Assembly: GCA_017528205.1 (NCBI GenBank)
Contig: JAFXPE010000026.1
Location: 1 to 64,000 of the forward strand
Direction: 5' to 3'
DNA from: Alphaproteobacteria bacterium
GTDB lineage: Bacteria; Pseudomonadota; Alphaproteobacteria; RF32; CAG-239
Length of the DNA: 64,000 bases
Shown in pieces: positions 12,401-17,922 of the stretch. The translations under genes and the position numbers were made by a program. The first letter of the stretch is position 1. Each line of letters begins with the position of its first letter. The notes under the pieces were generated by a model. That model was not told the DNA's origin and ran no database searches. It worked only from the letters and a program-made list of their open reading frames with translations.

Positions 12401-12699
12401 GTATCACTGCTCCCCGGCGTATAGTAATAGGTTGTTCCGCCAATCATTACGCTGTTGGTATTCGAGCCTTTGTTGGTTGAAAGCGTATATTGCCCGTGCG
12501 TACCTTGCAAATAAGTTATGGATTCCGCTCTGATTGTATCAAGCGTTGACGTTAATGGTGCAACTTCAGCCCGCGATTCTAATGGAACAAACGCCGCGCC
12601 CAGTGCAAACAACCCGAAATTAATCAGAAAGCACTTATGCAAAACGCTGCGATATTGCCGCGTTAAAAGACCTATTCCGGTGCGTGTAAGTTTCAACAT
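1..12699 (-). CDS. Giant modular adhesin, trimeric-autotransporter-like (3' end outside window)
   Basis: A surface adhesin read in one frame from ATG at 12699 (GGGAG just upstream) to the window edge: 4233 codons with no stop at any of the points I checked. Residues 1-44 are a long signal peptide ending SRA. Residues about 60-270 and 1520-1930 hold repeats of a GGTTYYYTP...DTAI module. Residues about 290-670 and 1080-1520 are right-handed beta-helix repeats with GGAIYN at the turns. Residues about 2635-2855 are YadA-type head repeats (AxALGHxAxA), followed by a stalk with the neck motif DAVNVSQLN (about 2880). From about 3900 the chain becomes coiled coil with AR..AD..L..RI repeats and ends in 18-residue repeats. 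The outer-membrane anchor must lie beyond base 1. Head and stalk suggest a trimeric autotransporter; the beta-helix blocks are unusual in such a protein. Ligand unknown. Confidence 0.85.
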   Translation of the reverse strand, partial: MLKLTRTGIGLLTRQYRSVLHKCFLINFGLFALGAAFVPLESRAEVAPLTSTLDTIRAESITYLQGTHGQYTLSTNKGSNTNSVMIGGTTYYYTPGSSDTAIVNLANTGGAALTKITNYQSGDDYVFTDGTNYYTYDISGVSTSTDKLAKSGIKINDVTTSNQYVLATEQGTLTNSVTLGGNTYYYTPESGDTAISSLAANNGALLTTTGATADNYVFKIDGETPTYYTYDKTKLVAQTQADGTSQKYYDITHETPAGYTEGGTAVPGVDALKYYTGKSISASKKGGAITVTSNIASITADFSNNRNDGGYPAPGAVFHSDGTIGSLSADFYQNTAKTDGGALRNNKGTINYITGDFVGNNVYDGDGGALSLRVDGGSSIINNIYGNFINNSVTGADRNGGALQFYNSSTIQSIIANFTGNTATLHGGAINNGINNNSSRVPVTINKISGSFTDNTATSGNGGAIDNFGDINGIEAVFVNNTAGNFGGAIYTGDTKNPGSLGATSGVKADFIANRAISGGAIYNGAGTIYNIEGELRENKALDGSGGAIYNKGTISGISANVTGNEASSSGGAIYNEGTISGISANATGNRAISGLGGAIYNEGTITIATNASHASILFSNNTDSTGYNDIYTKGGTINLNATVGATDETAGTIIFNGTIAGTNAGDVVGQYILNATGGNYVFNNLVNANTINLTDVDSFKLGTITQADSSVTTGNLAESAKMTISGTKTKLDTQNGDINTVNIDTLTLDSVVAMAVDAKLNEGIMDTFHAATISGTGSFIIDAINVLAGSDTSSDRVELTLTTDASQYDKYAVGKNLLNNITGTSNVFGNATYKNGTLTLTTLSLEGLNKQVGVWGNGNYIVAYDNTDDAASAETSVGANLEILDTAIKQVSDSVETSVMNMTREQVPGVKAIKIDKAGIDSKTYLENNPDKHYTLVTTHVEGDIEIKIAEKVGNTTVNNTYYFTPSGDAGDVSIANLVVDGYATLKEVSAEDVAGGAGYVFTNGSKYWTLDTTKHSGTKIVESNSNDYNYSEVLSDGRTKYYKVIHEVPEGYTMATERITDLDHSIDEMAFWNLEGHGTSSGGGAITIKDGKVIDHITADFKGNSTDGETGVAGAVYVSENSKLNNLTGSFEANIGSYGGVVQTKGYIGHILGDFVNNEDMAGGAAIDNNGIIDSIVGDFLGNFDKTPADATEKNMEYNGGGAIRNTKRNGSLPAYIKSIKGQFINNYAMGKYGGAINNQGTIDAIDAYFTGNSAYNSGGAIYNMGFHSDALIGEISGDFLENISGNAGGAIYNSGKEVGNLFSTINKIYNATFTGNTSESSGGAIYNGERGQIKKISADFVENHAKNGDGGAIAYYGSGIANFNNDVEEISGSFVENTAGLYGGAIYLNKANVAKASFNFAQNKAKYGGAVALSNGAIVTDFNADFIENEATQGGALYVDNSTISALTGDFTSNKATDLGGAIYNVGKVNLTADDKNIAFYNNTDKTGYNDIYNDAGRINMNAAEGKQISFGGSIIGKLTFPEGYTGLASEDIDRQHNTIGINTDEGATGGTYIFNNVIEGNNVEWHNSAHIKFGSQVQEDGTTTYGYVNNVGMVEITQAPYLFRAYDEEGGYYNHWTFDTTNNPAAADYLKYYDKIDYVMTDITNKNTDISISGTDYKFKSELSSSEVSDLIANATLAEGSTGSYVFKYGNSSWTIGSAANDKEIDKYLKTISSTYTLGTSGTSGAKSVTINGTTYYYTLDTTNADPIANLIAGGALVEEVSKSDVESGKVKAVFKNSTGTKYWTISALGSQQYNLTKITGTQSFKIDDTSFVYTPETDEQISSIASAATLTEVGEDEKWVFRYTDSNNNTKYWKLDADSAAQYTKNLRYTLSKDAIEGASSVVIGDTTYYYKPGDTAIVALTGNDDTSYSFVQTAILDTVNNHLEDNKMQQLFLEGDVKLRMDIDLGNSYRHNADGLDLGNGSDTFTTGTRKNTFGQGDTTMIIDSINLLGASRKNAVAVQITNEFNRHVAVSPNILENIEGADNLHGKVEYRDETGELVVHDRFTVMSDLAEMLNTLVGGTVATYHGLYEVDANGDVVYLKNTDTGAKKYLDDDGNLLPTYAALGFSIEDGTGYIIDGTDEKIKKFDPLVGTITYSSNDESVTEADNSPHGIFYQSKSPTDPDYDPDYYDNDYKFVKGRAVRLLDETLVHKTGNETIKGIKTFESETVGSGDDAKKYTTALNGTTLTMSEVAGTETPTVTNKITLDGSDGSASFAGLASFNGGAFVANGQALNVGDNTAESADATFNINGTQPVKSIVNAVDYSLTSAQRSEQLVTAEAVATAYTAGTGISITNGVISNTQTSAEWGNIEGNIEDQEDLQKAFAAIRTEATNAYNHAHNWAEYVLGVDVDENRETQLQTALNKLGKPVAEGGDGKGNRITSDNIVGALHELDVTSAAKTVTLSDYSDARGLNIDDGIAAVFDGTNTATMYTKDVVDAVYAASEDWLKGVTGLNTAHSKANALHKALTNEDTTHTNYLDTASSFVDAFKTLDTEVAKRTVTLNNVSGTTTPDGTATVSDGATDATFYTKDMVDAVFADKQNWANKEFGYDTSETDAPMVLEAAGFEKEGGKLGFSQAIIQNKRAIEAGSKYFAANSTEDAASATGEDAIAVGPASTSTALESLAIGSGADATAQRTVAIGANADATNDFGIAIGGLAKAKAEGGVALGTSANVAESATNSMALGNSSKAEGAISVALGQEANTKGLSSISIGTSSKAEAATSVALGHQADAIGESGIAIGTVSKAKTTAVALGHNANADGESALAMGTNAVAGKTAIALGHGASASAESAIAIGTGASATATAVALGHGSTATEANTVSVGNASLKRKIVNVAAGTADNDAVNVSQLNEKYSWSNIKGATNGDEADEVITANTKVYSVAGTNEAITSNILMANPSDTQFLKTVRNNLGTYGEKAVSAGAMMQFAGEIGYNMKQDQLGWDINVDTSNADSFSEKLTSSLYDGLTKKTTARTVVGALNVAGEAIKDRKVTLGTGDNLGTASITDGTNTAVVYTKDKTDTLLTDKANVSLNNITDAGRTVIDNRVIANAAYGTFDAETDYTNGTIGAAIKSKVDTSSVVDYVNATAPTSGQIYSATSIYGSLRKADSAIQGVQVNGTDLSPDSNKKVNVTIATGTNSGSLAVNGTDVVISAIKDANVAGDAAISLNKLATVDASKALVSDANGHIAASSVTATELGYLSGVTSSVQDQLDSKYNYNAIVNASTGEGNPTADTAVYSKLATDEAISNAAATKANVSLNNLNAAGNTYIDNRADARIVAATASAFTPASLPGTTADEKIAAWMGDPTDTSSNNYKFANVATTFGVLNYKLADVENDLLYGATTNQHSIAYSLAQEKIPGTETANPLRTQVISMITDNAAYGTFDAETDYTNGTIGAAIKSKQNTLTPGDGISIASDTITVDYGQGLDMVGNTAGSRKLAVKLNGNTLDLSDSGLKIANGGVGTTQLADDAVTTDKILNENVTKAKLAQTVQDSLDLADSAIQGVQVNGTDLTPDSNNKVNVTVTTGTASGSLAVNGTDVAVKNVVTTDTQQTIGGAKTFSSVITANGGLAIKEGEKLTMNGAELTTVLKDDASLTDSDNAIATSKVIKNAIAGSTGDMATKTWVKSDEGAQTANFKALGDNNYLTNGTLQSALNALGTKVGDSVLTTTATTLTGAINELDSEKFDKTGGTISGNTVVDGTFSTTGKATLNTLQIGTETGAPVIEGVDTVIDENSTDTKIVTAKAVYDAVKDLPLDENVVHKTGHKDEDINGKKTFEDLLTANGGLAVSGVADFYDNVNIGTAEANKNLTINGRLSASDLATLANLSVTNGASIGGSFDVSGLATLSGTNGMRFGSGQIVTSIVNVIDPDAADEVLQTQLVTAKAVRQYVNDVDAATREELGGLIDAEEAARQQADAQLDRRITNEVQARQSADSQLNTDIAMERMARQAADVRIETEIVAEQNARQVADSQLRNEFMAADQNLSEAIRNERQARKDADTALSERINTETAERKAADIALGERIDANAQAIADEAQTRAEDDEVLGGRIDAEISNRENADALLGGRIDAETTNRENADALLGGRIDAETTNRENADALLGGRIDDETTNRENADALLGGRIDEAVQSVATEAQAREDADNVLNGRISDEITNRENADALLGGRIDAETTNRENADALLGGRIDAETTNRENADA

Positions 12700-13586
12700 C
12701 TCTTTTCTCCCAACTTAGTAGTTAATGAGCCGAACATTACGTTCTTATTTTTTATTTTATTGCTATCCCTAGTCACTATCGTTCTTGCGAATGCGAGAAT
12801 ATCTTGAAAAAAGCACTCGTCATTCTGAGGCACAGCCGAAAAATATCTTTTCTCGCCGTGCAAACATCCTGTACAGTCCCTAATTCCGTTATTTTTACGA
12901 TTTTTTAACAATTTGAAAGAAGTGGCAGAAACACATTTCGCCTCGGCCATTTTGCCGATCGAACCTATAAATTCAGAAAAAATGCCGTCAAACCGATATA
13001 AAGCCAATCGTTTCAGCCAGCCGGCAAACATCAATTTATAGTCCACAAATATATTCCTTCAATAATTCGTTCTCAGATTCTCGAATCGCGTGTGCGCCGC
13101 AATTTGCCCGGTTTTTAAGCAAACACGGACCAACACTTCTCCAAGTTAACTCTAACTCTATCAGAAAACAGGTTAAAAGTCAATTAACGTCAAGAGCGTT
13201 TTTTAAGCAAAAAATCATTACCTCCCCCCGAAAAATTACGCCAACACAATGTGTTATTTTGCTATTATATCAAAAGTTATAACCTTAATTTACTATAAGA
13301 AATCCACAGCTTTTTACCGCCGAAAATTAACCCATTTTTTTTATCGTACTGTCATTCTTGGCGCAGCAAGGCGAACCGAGAATCTCTTTTCGCCTGTCAT
13401 CCTTGCGTAGGCGAGGATCTGGCGAAAAAAAAATCCTTTCTTCACGAGATACCCGATCAAGTCGGGTATGACAATTGAATAATTCCTCGTCATTCTGAGG
13501 CACAGCCGAAGAATCTCGTGAGATGCTCAGCAACCTCGGGGCAAAACAATAACATCCGCTGTAACATAAATTTAACATAATTGTTG
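12700..13586. repeat. Gene-free strip with dispersed palindromic repeats
   Basis: I see no credible gene here. The strip carries several copies of a short dispersed repeat whose core is GTCATTCTGAGGCACAGCCG (12819-12838 and 13489-13508). A variant with CCTTGCGTAGGCGAGGATCT lies at 13401-13420 inside a TTTTCGCC/GGCGAAAA inverted repeat, and a degenerate version at about 12780-12805. A hairpin with arms ATACCCGA and TCGGGTAT (13449-13469) sits inside a larger palindrome closed by CACGAGAT (13444-13451) and ATCTCGTG (13513-13520). The same core recurs at 40102. The elements resemble the non-coding palindromic repeats common in alphaproteobacteria. Confidence 0.75.
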
Positions 13587-13615
13587 TTGTACATAAAATT
13601 TTGCCGTGTTAAAAT
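13587..13615 (+). promoter_or_regulatory. Possible sigma-70 promoter for the Cys-rich secreted protein
   Basis: TTGTAC (13587-13592) and TAAAAT (13610-13615) are separated by 17 bp, 29 bp before the chosen start codon. The -35 box is imperfect. Confidence 0.4.
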
Positions 13616-13644
13616 CATTTAAAATACAAATTGGGAGAAGTATC

Positions 13645-14655
13645 ATGCGTAAATATAACCTCTTGTTTTTAAGCTCTTTTTTGTTAGCATTCGGCGCCAG
13701 CACCGCGCATGCGAAAGTTTGCCTTTTACCTTATACCGATGCCTGCCAACCGGAAGTTGCTCTCAGCACCGAAGAACCTGAAGCTCAGCCCGCAACCGAA
13801 GATTGTACGGGAACAGGAGAATACAAAACTTTGGCGGATTGTCAGAAAAATATTGATACTTCAAAAAAATGCAAGCAAAGCGGCAATTGTTTCATTCGCG
13901 TAGATCTTTGTCCGGAAGGCTCCTATCCGGATATTGAAACCTGCAACAAAATGGCAGGAAATCTCGGTATCCCGACCTATTCCGGTTGGGAATGTCAAAA
14001 GGTGGAAGCAACCGGTTGTTGGAAGCCGGAAGAACTTTGCTCGGCCGAAAATAAAGCAACCGCCAACGCTCAAGGCTATAAGCTGACGGAGGAAGAAGCT
14101 ATCAAAAAAACCGGCGCACAACGCGACGAAAATCCGGTTTTGTCGGGCAATGATTATTATTGCGTGCAGTTTATCAACGAAGCCTGCAATTTGTGGCAGT
14201 GCACCAAGGCGGAAATCGGCTTCCATTGGGTAAGAGAAGAAGCTCAAAAACGCAATATGTATCTGGATTGCACCAAGTCGGAAAACTCCGAATATTGCGA
14301 CAACCAAAACGACCGTTACAGCTGTCAGGCCGGCGCAGAAAAACATTGTAAAACTATCGGTTCCAAAATGGCGTCACGTGTTGAAATCTACAAGTATATG
14401 GATTACATCAACGCCAAATGGAAAAAGTGGTTTCCGCAACATCGTGACAGTTCCTATAACGGTTGGGCTATGATTTTCAGCCAGGCATACGGCTATAATT
14501 TGGTTCCGATTTTCCAAGTAAGCGACAGTCGATACGGCGGTGATTTCTTTGATACGTCGGGCGCCAACTCCACCGGTTGTTCGCTTATTGACGGCAATTA
14601 TAAAGTCAACGAAGATGCCGGATATTATATCTGCATCAAAGAAGTGGCAGAATAA
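13645..14655 (+). CDS. Cys-rich secreted protein of unknown function
   Basis: 336 residues from ATG at 13645, which follows GGGAGA with good spacing. An in-frame GTG at 13606 would put 13 polar residues ahead of the signal peptide and is unlikely. The first 23 residues form a Sec signal peptide (MRKYNLLFLSS...) ending AHA. The mature chain is rich in cysteine, often in pairs (QSGNCF, DLCPEG, YSCQAG), which suggests disulfide bonds in the periplasm or at the surface. The C-terminal part, from about residue 240, has a Trp- and Tyr-rich domain. It is a single-gene unit with its own terminator. I do not recognise the family. Confidence 0.75.
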   Translation: MRKYNLLFLSSFLLAFGASTAHAKVCLLPYTDACQPEVALSTEEPEAQPATEDCTGTGEYKTLADCQKNIDTSKKCKQSGNCFIRVDLCPEGSYPDIETCNKMAGNLGIPTYSGWECQKVEATGCWKPEELCSAENKATANAQGYKLTEEEAIKKTGAQRDENPVLSGNDYYCVQFINEACNLWQCTKAEIGFHWVREEAQKRNMYLDCTKSENSEYCDNQNDRYSCQAGAEKHCKTIGSKMASRVEIYKYMDYINAKWKKWFPQHRDSSYNGWAMIFSQAYGYNLVPIFQVSDSRYGGDFFDTSGANSTGCSLIDGNYKVNEDAGYYICIKEVAE

Positions 14656-14680
14656 TAAACCCTTTTATTTACCTCCATTG

Positions 14681-14710
14681 CGCCGTCCTTTCGGGCGGCG
14701 TTTTCCTTTT
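14681..14710 (+). terminator. Rho-independent terminator after the Cys-rich gene
   Basis: The stem GCCGTCC/GGGCGGC with a TTTC loop is followed by TTTTCCTTTT. Confidence 0.85.
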
Positions 14711-14721
14711 CTTAGGCCCAC

Positions 14722-14773
14722 AAAAAAAGGTCGCCCCGAGAAGTTGCATAAAGCAAACTTTTCAAGGCGACCT
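14722..14773 (-). terminator. Terminator of the 14786-15049 gene
   Basis: Read on the minus strand, AGGTCGCC (14766-14773) pairs with GGCGACCT (14728-14735). A weaker inner hairpin lies in the loop and a run of T follows. Confidence 0.8.
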
Positions 14774-14785
14774 GTTTTAACCGAT

Positions 14786-15049
14786 TTAGCGGGCATGGTG
14801 ACTAATACCGAAACCGGCATTGACCATAGCGGTGTGCATCTCGGTTCGTAGCTCGCGACGGATCATGTCGGGAGTTTCACCGGTTCTGGCTGCTCTTTCC
14901 ATGATATCACGCTCAGCCTCCTTCTCACGCTCGACTGCATTCTCATGCCAAGAGCGTAAAAGAGCCATGCGTGCCGGAGCTTTAGAAACCTCAATCCACA
15001 TGCCACACACTAACACCATTTCCTCACCATACTTGTTAAATTTTGCCAT
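14786..15049 (-). CDS. Small charged protein, paralogue of the 15494-15775 product
   Basis: 87 residues from ATG at 15049 (MAKFNKYGEE). Longer in-frame starts exist (TTG 15115, ATG 15105). I chose 15049 because it matches the start of the paralogue at 15494-15775. Shared landmarks are an N-terminal M[VI]..GM followed by a hydrophobic residue, a long Arg/Glu-rich helix, and a C-terminal G[FY]G[IV]SH. No signal peptide or membrane segment is seen. The gene stands alone with its own terminator. I do not recognise the family; it could be a cytoplasmic nucleic-acid- or protein-binding helix. Confidence 0.6.
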   Translation of the reverse strand: MAKFNKYGEEMVLVCGMWIEVSKAPARMALLRSWHENAVEREKEAERDIMERAARTGETPDMIRRELRTEMHTAMVNAGFGISHHAR

Positions 15050-15429
15050 AGCTGTATAATTTTTTTGCGGAACAACCATCATTTTGTCAAACGAACCAAG
15101 CGCCATCCGAACCAATATTTTGCCGTTTTTTTGCTACATTTCTCAAATTTCATCAGCCGACCTACTAAACCTTTGGAGGGAGAACAGGTGAAGTTCTTTA
15201 AGTGAAAATAAGATAGACATAACAAAACAACGATACTGATTCTTCAAGCTCAAAGTTTTTTCAACAAAACAGCGACAATCATCCCAGTTAAACAATAAGT
15301 TTTCTATATAGAATAAAGCCACAGACAATGATGATGAAAAATCGGTTTTCACAACTTGTAAACATAATGGCTTCTAATATAATTTCGTAAATACATTTAT
15401 ATTTTAACACAACAATTTGCGAATATCAA
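15050..15429. other. AT-rich gap without a convincing gene
   Basis: The gap between the two small paralogous genes holds one 69-codon minus-strand frame (15143-15352). It has no ribosome binding site, its composition resembles the surrounding non-coding DNA, and it ends far from any terminator, so I do not call it. The upstream region of the 14786-15049 gene must lie here; I see no clear promoter boxes. Confidence 0.5.
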
Positions 15430-15473
15430 ACAAAAAACGACCGTAAAAAAGCCCAAGTCTTTCTTACGGTCGT
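15430..15473 (-). terminator. Terminator of the 15494-15775 gene
   Basis: Read on the minus strand, ACGACCGTAA pairs with TTACGGTCGT and is followed by TTTTTTG. Confidence 0.85.
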
Positions 15474-15493
15474 TTCAATCTGTAAAACAATGT

Positions 15494-15775
15494 TTATGCC
15501 GGAACGGTAATTCGTCTCACCCTGTGACTTACACCGTATCCCATAGCCTCCAGCTTTGAAATTCTGTTGGCATGGCGCAGACAGGTTATCTCTGTCTTGG
15601 TGTACCCCTTCTTCAGCATCTCTTTCTCTTCTTCAGCCATTTGTCTTGCTTCCTCTGCCATATAAGCCTCTTTTCTTTCACGAGCCTGACGTAAAGCATT
15701 CAAACGTCCCTGAACTTTGTCCTCCGGAACTTGCATTCCTGCAATCCAGACCATTTTCACTGTTTTTGTTTTCAT
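15494..15775 (-). CDS. Small charged protein, paralogue of the 14786-15049 product
   Basis: 93 residues from ATG at 15775 (MKTKTVKMVWIAGMQV). The middle (about residues 25-60) is a strongly charged helix (ARERKEAYMAEEARQMAEEE) likely to form a coiled coil. The end carries GYGVSHRVRR, matching GFGISHHAR in the neighbour. The two genes lie about 450 bp apart on the same strand, each with its own terminator, which points to a duplication that later diverged. Function unknown; no secretion signal. Confidence 0.65.
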   Translation of the reverse strand: MKTKTVKMVWIAGMQVPEDKVQGRLNALRQARERKEAYMAEEARQMAEEEKEMLKKGYTKTEITCLRHANRISKLEAMGYGVSHRVRRITVPA

Positions 15776-15928
15776 AATTTTTGGAATTTTTTTGTAAGTA
15801 ATAATTTTTCTGTCTATATTGATAACATATTGTCTAATTTATGTCAACTATTTTTTATAAAAAATTGTTGTTTTTATCACTCTATTTGTTAATATGGGTT
15901 AAATTCTACAATAACGGGCAATAATAAA

Positions 15929-16771
15929 ATGAACACAAAACCAAAAAAACTCGGGATTATCGCCGGCGGCGGCACCTTGCCGCAAATGCTGATAAATCAT
16001 TGCCGCCAAACGGGACGTGATTATTTTGTGTTGGCAATCGAAAACAACGCCGATAAATCCTTTTTTACCGCAGATATTCCGCATAAATGGATCAGAATCG
16101 GACAGGCCGGCACCGGTTTTAAGACCGCGCACGAGCAAAAGGTTGAAGAGCTGATTATGATTGGCACCATTCATCGCCCTACTTTTTCTGATTTGGTGCC
16201 GGATTTGCGCACCACCGCATTTTTTGCCAAAATCGGCTTAAAATCGCTTGGTGATGACAGCATTCTGCGCGCCTTGGTCAAAGAAATAGAAGCCGAAAAT
16301 ATCCGCGTTGTCGGAATTCACGAAGTTATGCCCGAACTCTTGGTAAAAGAAGGTGTTTTAACCAAAGCCAAACCGGATAAACAGGCGCTTGCCGACATAG
16401 AACGAGGCTTGCAGGTTGCTTTAGAGCTCGGCCGACTTGACGTGGGGCAATCGGTTATTGTGCAACAGGGGTTAGTTTTGGGTGTAGAAGGTATTGAAGG
16501 CACCGACAAGCTGATTGAGCGTTGCGGCACTTATTTGCGCAAAGGCGTCGGCGGCATTTTGGTCAAAATTCGCAAACCGCAACAGGATATGCGTGTAGAT
16601 TTACCGACCATCGGTTTGAATACCATCGAAAATCTGCACAATTCCGGCATGCGCGGACTGGCGATTCACGCCGGCAACGCGCTGATTGTCAACGAGGCGG
16701 AAGTGGTGGCCTTGGCCAATAAATACAATATGTTCATAACCGGTGTTTTACCTGCGGGAGAAAACAAATGA
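15929..16771 (+). CDS. lpxI: UDP-2,3-diacylglucosamine pyrophosphatase LpxI
   Basis: Hydrolyses UDP-2,3-diacylglucosamine to 2,3-diacylglucosamine 1-phosphate (lipid X) plus UMP in the cytoplasm, the fourth step of lipid A synthesis. LpxI is the isozyme that replaces LpxH in alphaproteobacteria. The 280-residue protein is of usual length, with the N-terminal glycine-rich GIIAGGGTLP (9-18) and the conserved C-terminal DUF1009 region containing GTD..I.R (about 190). The stop overlaps the lpxB start by 4 bp, so the next enzyme of the pathway is translationally coupled. Confidence 0.93.
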   Translation: MNTKPKKLGIIAGGGTLPQMLINHCRQTGRDYFVLAIENNADKSFFTADIPHKWIRIGQAGTGFKTAHEQKVEELIMIGTIHRPTFSDLVPDLRTTAFFAKIGLKSLGDDSILRALVKEIEAENIRVVGIHEVMPELLVKEGVLTKAKPDKQALADIERGLQVALELGRLDVGQSVIVQQGLVLGVEGIEGTDKLIERCGTYLRKGVGGILVKIRKPQQDMRVDLPTIGLNTIENLHNSGMRGLAIHAGNALIVNEAEVVALANKYNMFITGVLPAGENK

Positions 16772-17922
16772 AATATTACTTGATTGCCGGAGAGCCGTCG
16801 GGCGATTCTTTGGGTGCGCGTTTAATGGAGGCAATTCGCCGTCAGGATAAAGACGCCGTTTTCGTCGGCATCGGCGGCGAAGGCATGCAAAATCAGGGCT
16901 TGCATTCGCTGTTTAATATCAGCGAGTTGGCGGTTATGGGTATAGCCGAGGTTATTCCGAGTATTCCACGCATTTTAAACCGCATCAATCAAACCGTGGA
17001 AGAAATCAAACGCCAACAACCGGACGTGTTAATTACCATAGACAGTTGGAGCTTTTGCGCGCGAATTCACAAAAAAGTCCGCGCTTTGAATCTTAACGTT
17101 CCGCAAGTTCATTATGTGGCGCCGCAAGTTTGGGCCTGGAAGAAGAAGCGCGCCCGCACCATGTATAAATACATCGACTTGCTGTTAACGCTTTTTCCGC
17201 ACGAGCCCAAATATTTTACGCCTTATAACCTTGATACGATTTTCGTCGGGCATCCGGTTATTGAAAGCACCATGAAGAAAACGCCGGAAAGTGAAAATTT
17301 CCGTCAGCGTTATCAAATTCCGCAAAACAACAAAATTATGCTGATTCTTCCGGGTTCGCGACATAATGAAATAAAACATCTGTTGCCTGATTTTCTGGAA
17401 ACGGTGAAAAAAATGCGCGCCAAACATTTTGATTTTTCATACGTTTTGCCGACGGTCAGCACCGTTGCCGAACATGTAAAACAAATTGTTGCCGCCTCCG
17501 GTTTGCCGATTATCGTAATCGAAACCGAGGCCGAGCGTCGTGCCGCATTTCAAAATGCCGACATTGCCGTTGCGGCTTCCGGCACCGTGGCGCTGGAGCT
17601 GGCAATCTTGGATATTCCGCACGTTATTGCTTATAAGGTTCCGAAATTAACCGAGTGGATTGCCAGGCGCTGTCTGCATATTCAGTTTGTTAACCTAACC
17701 AACATTTTGCTGGGTTACGAGGTTGTGCCGGAATTGTTGCAAACAGCCTGCAATCCGGATAACATTTTGCAATATCTCGAACAATTTTTAGATAAAAACA
17801 TTTTATATCGCCGACAAATGGAAAACTTTGCCAAGTTGCGGCAGTTGCTCGGTTTGGGCGAACAAACTCCGAGCGACAACGCGGCCGCGGCAATTATCAA
17901 AATACTCAAAAACCGCAAATGA
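16768..17922 (+). CDS. lpxB: Lipid-A-disaccharide synthase LpxB
   Basis: Condenses lipid X with UDP-2,3-diacylglucosamine to form the lipid A disaccharide at the inner face of the cytoplasmic membrane. 384 residues, normal length for this GT19 enzyme. GEPSGD (8-13) marks the N-terminal Rossmann half. PQVWAWKKKR and the later LPGSR and AASGTVALE segments mark the nucleotide-binding half. It overlaps lpxI upstream and comEC downstream (4 bp each), forming a tight operon. Confidence 0.95.
   Translation: MKYYLIAGEPSGDSLGARLMEAIRRQDKDAVFVGIGGEGMQNQGLHSLFNISELAVMGIAEVIPSIPRILNRINQTVEEIKRQQPDVLITIDSWSFCARIHKKVRALNLNVPQVHYVAPQVWAWKKKRARTMYKYIDLLLTLFPHEPKYFTPYNLDTIFVGHPVIESTMKKTPESENFRQRYQIPQNNKIMLILPGSRHNEIKHLLPDFLETVKKMRAKHFDFSYVLPTVSTVAEHVKQIVAASGLPIIVIETEAERRAAFQNADIAVAASGTVALELAILDIPHVIAYKVPKLTEWIARRCLHIQFVNLTNILLGYEVVPELLQTACNPDNILQYLEQFLDKNILYRRQMENFAKLRQLLGLGEQTPSDNAAAAIIKILKNRK

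Noticed and set aside
1..12500. Many short plus-strand frames, some with YadA-like complement strings
   Set aside because: They are shadows of the long minus-strand adhesin frame, whose codon use and repeat structure are coherent throughout.
12693..13046. 117-codon minus-strand frame
   Set aside because: Its C-terminal half overlaps the adhesin start and its middle is a translated dispersed palindromic repeat.
13327..13578. 83-codon minus-strand frame
   Set aside because: It consists wholly of palindromic repeats.
15143..15352. 69-codon minus-strand frame
   Set aside because: No ribosome binding site, no recognisable pattern, and composition like the surrounding non-coding DNA.
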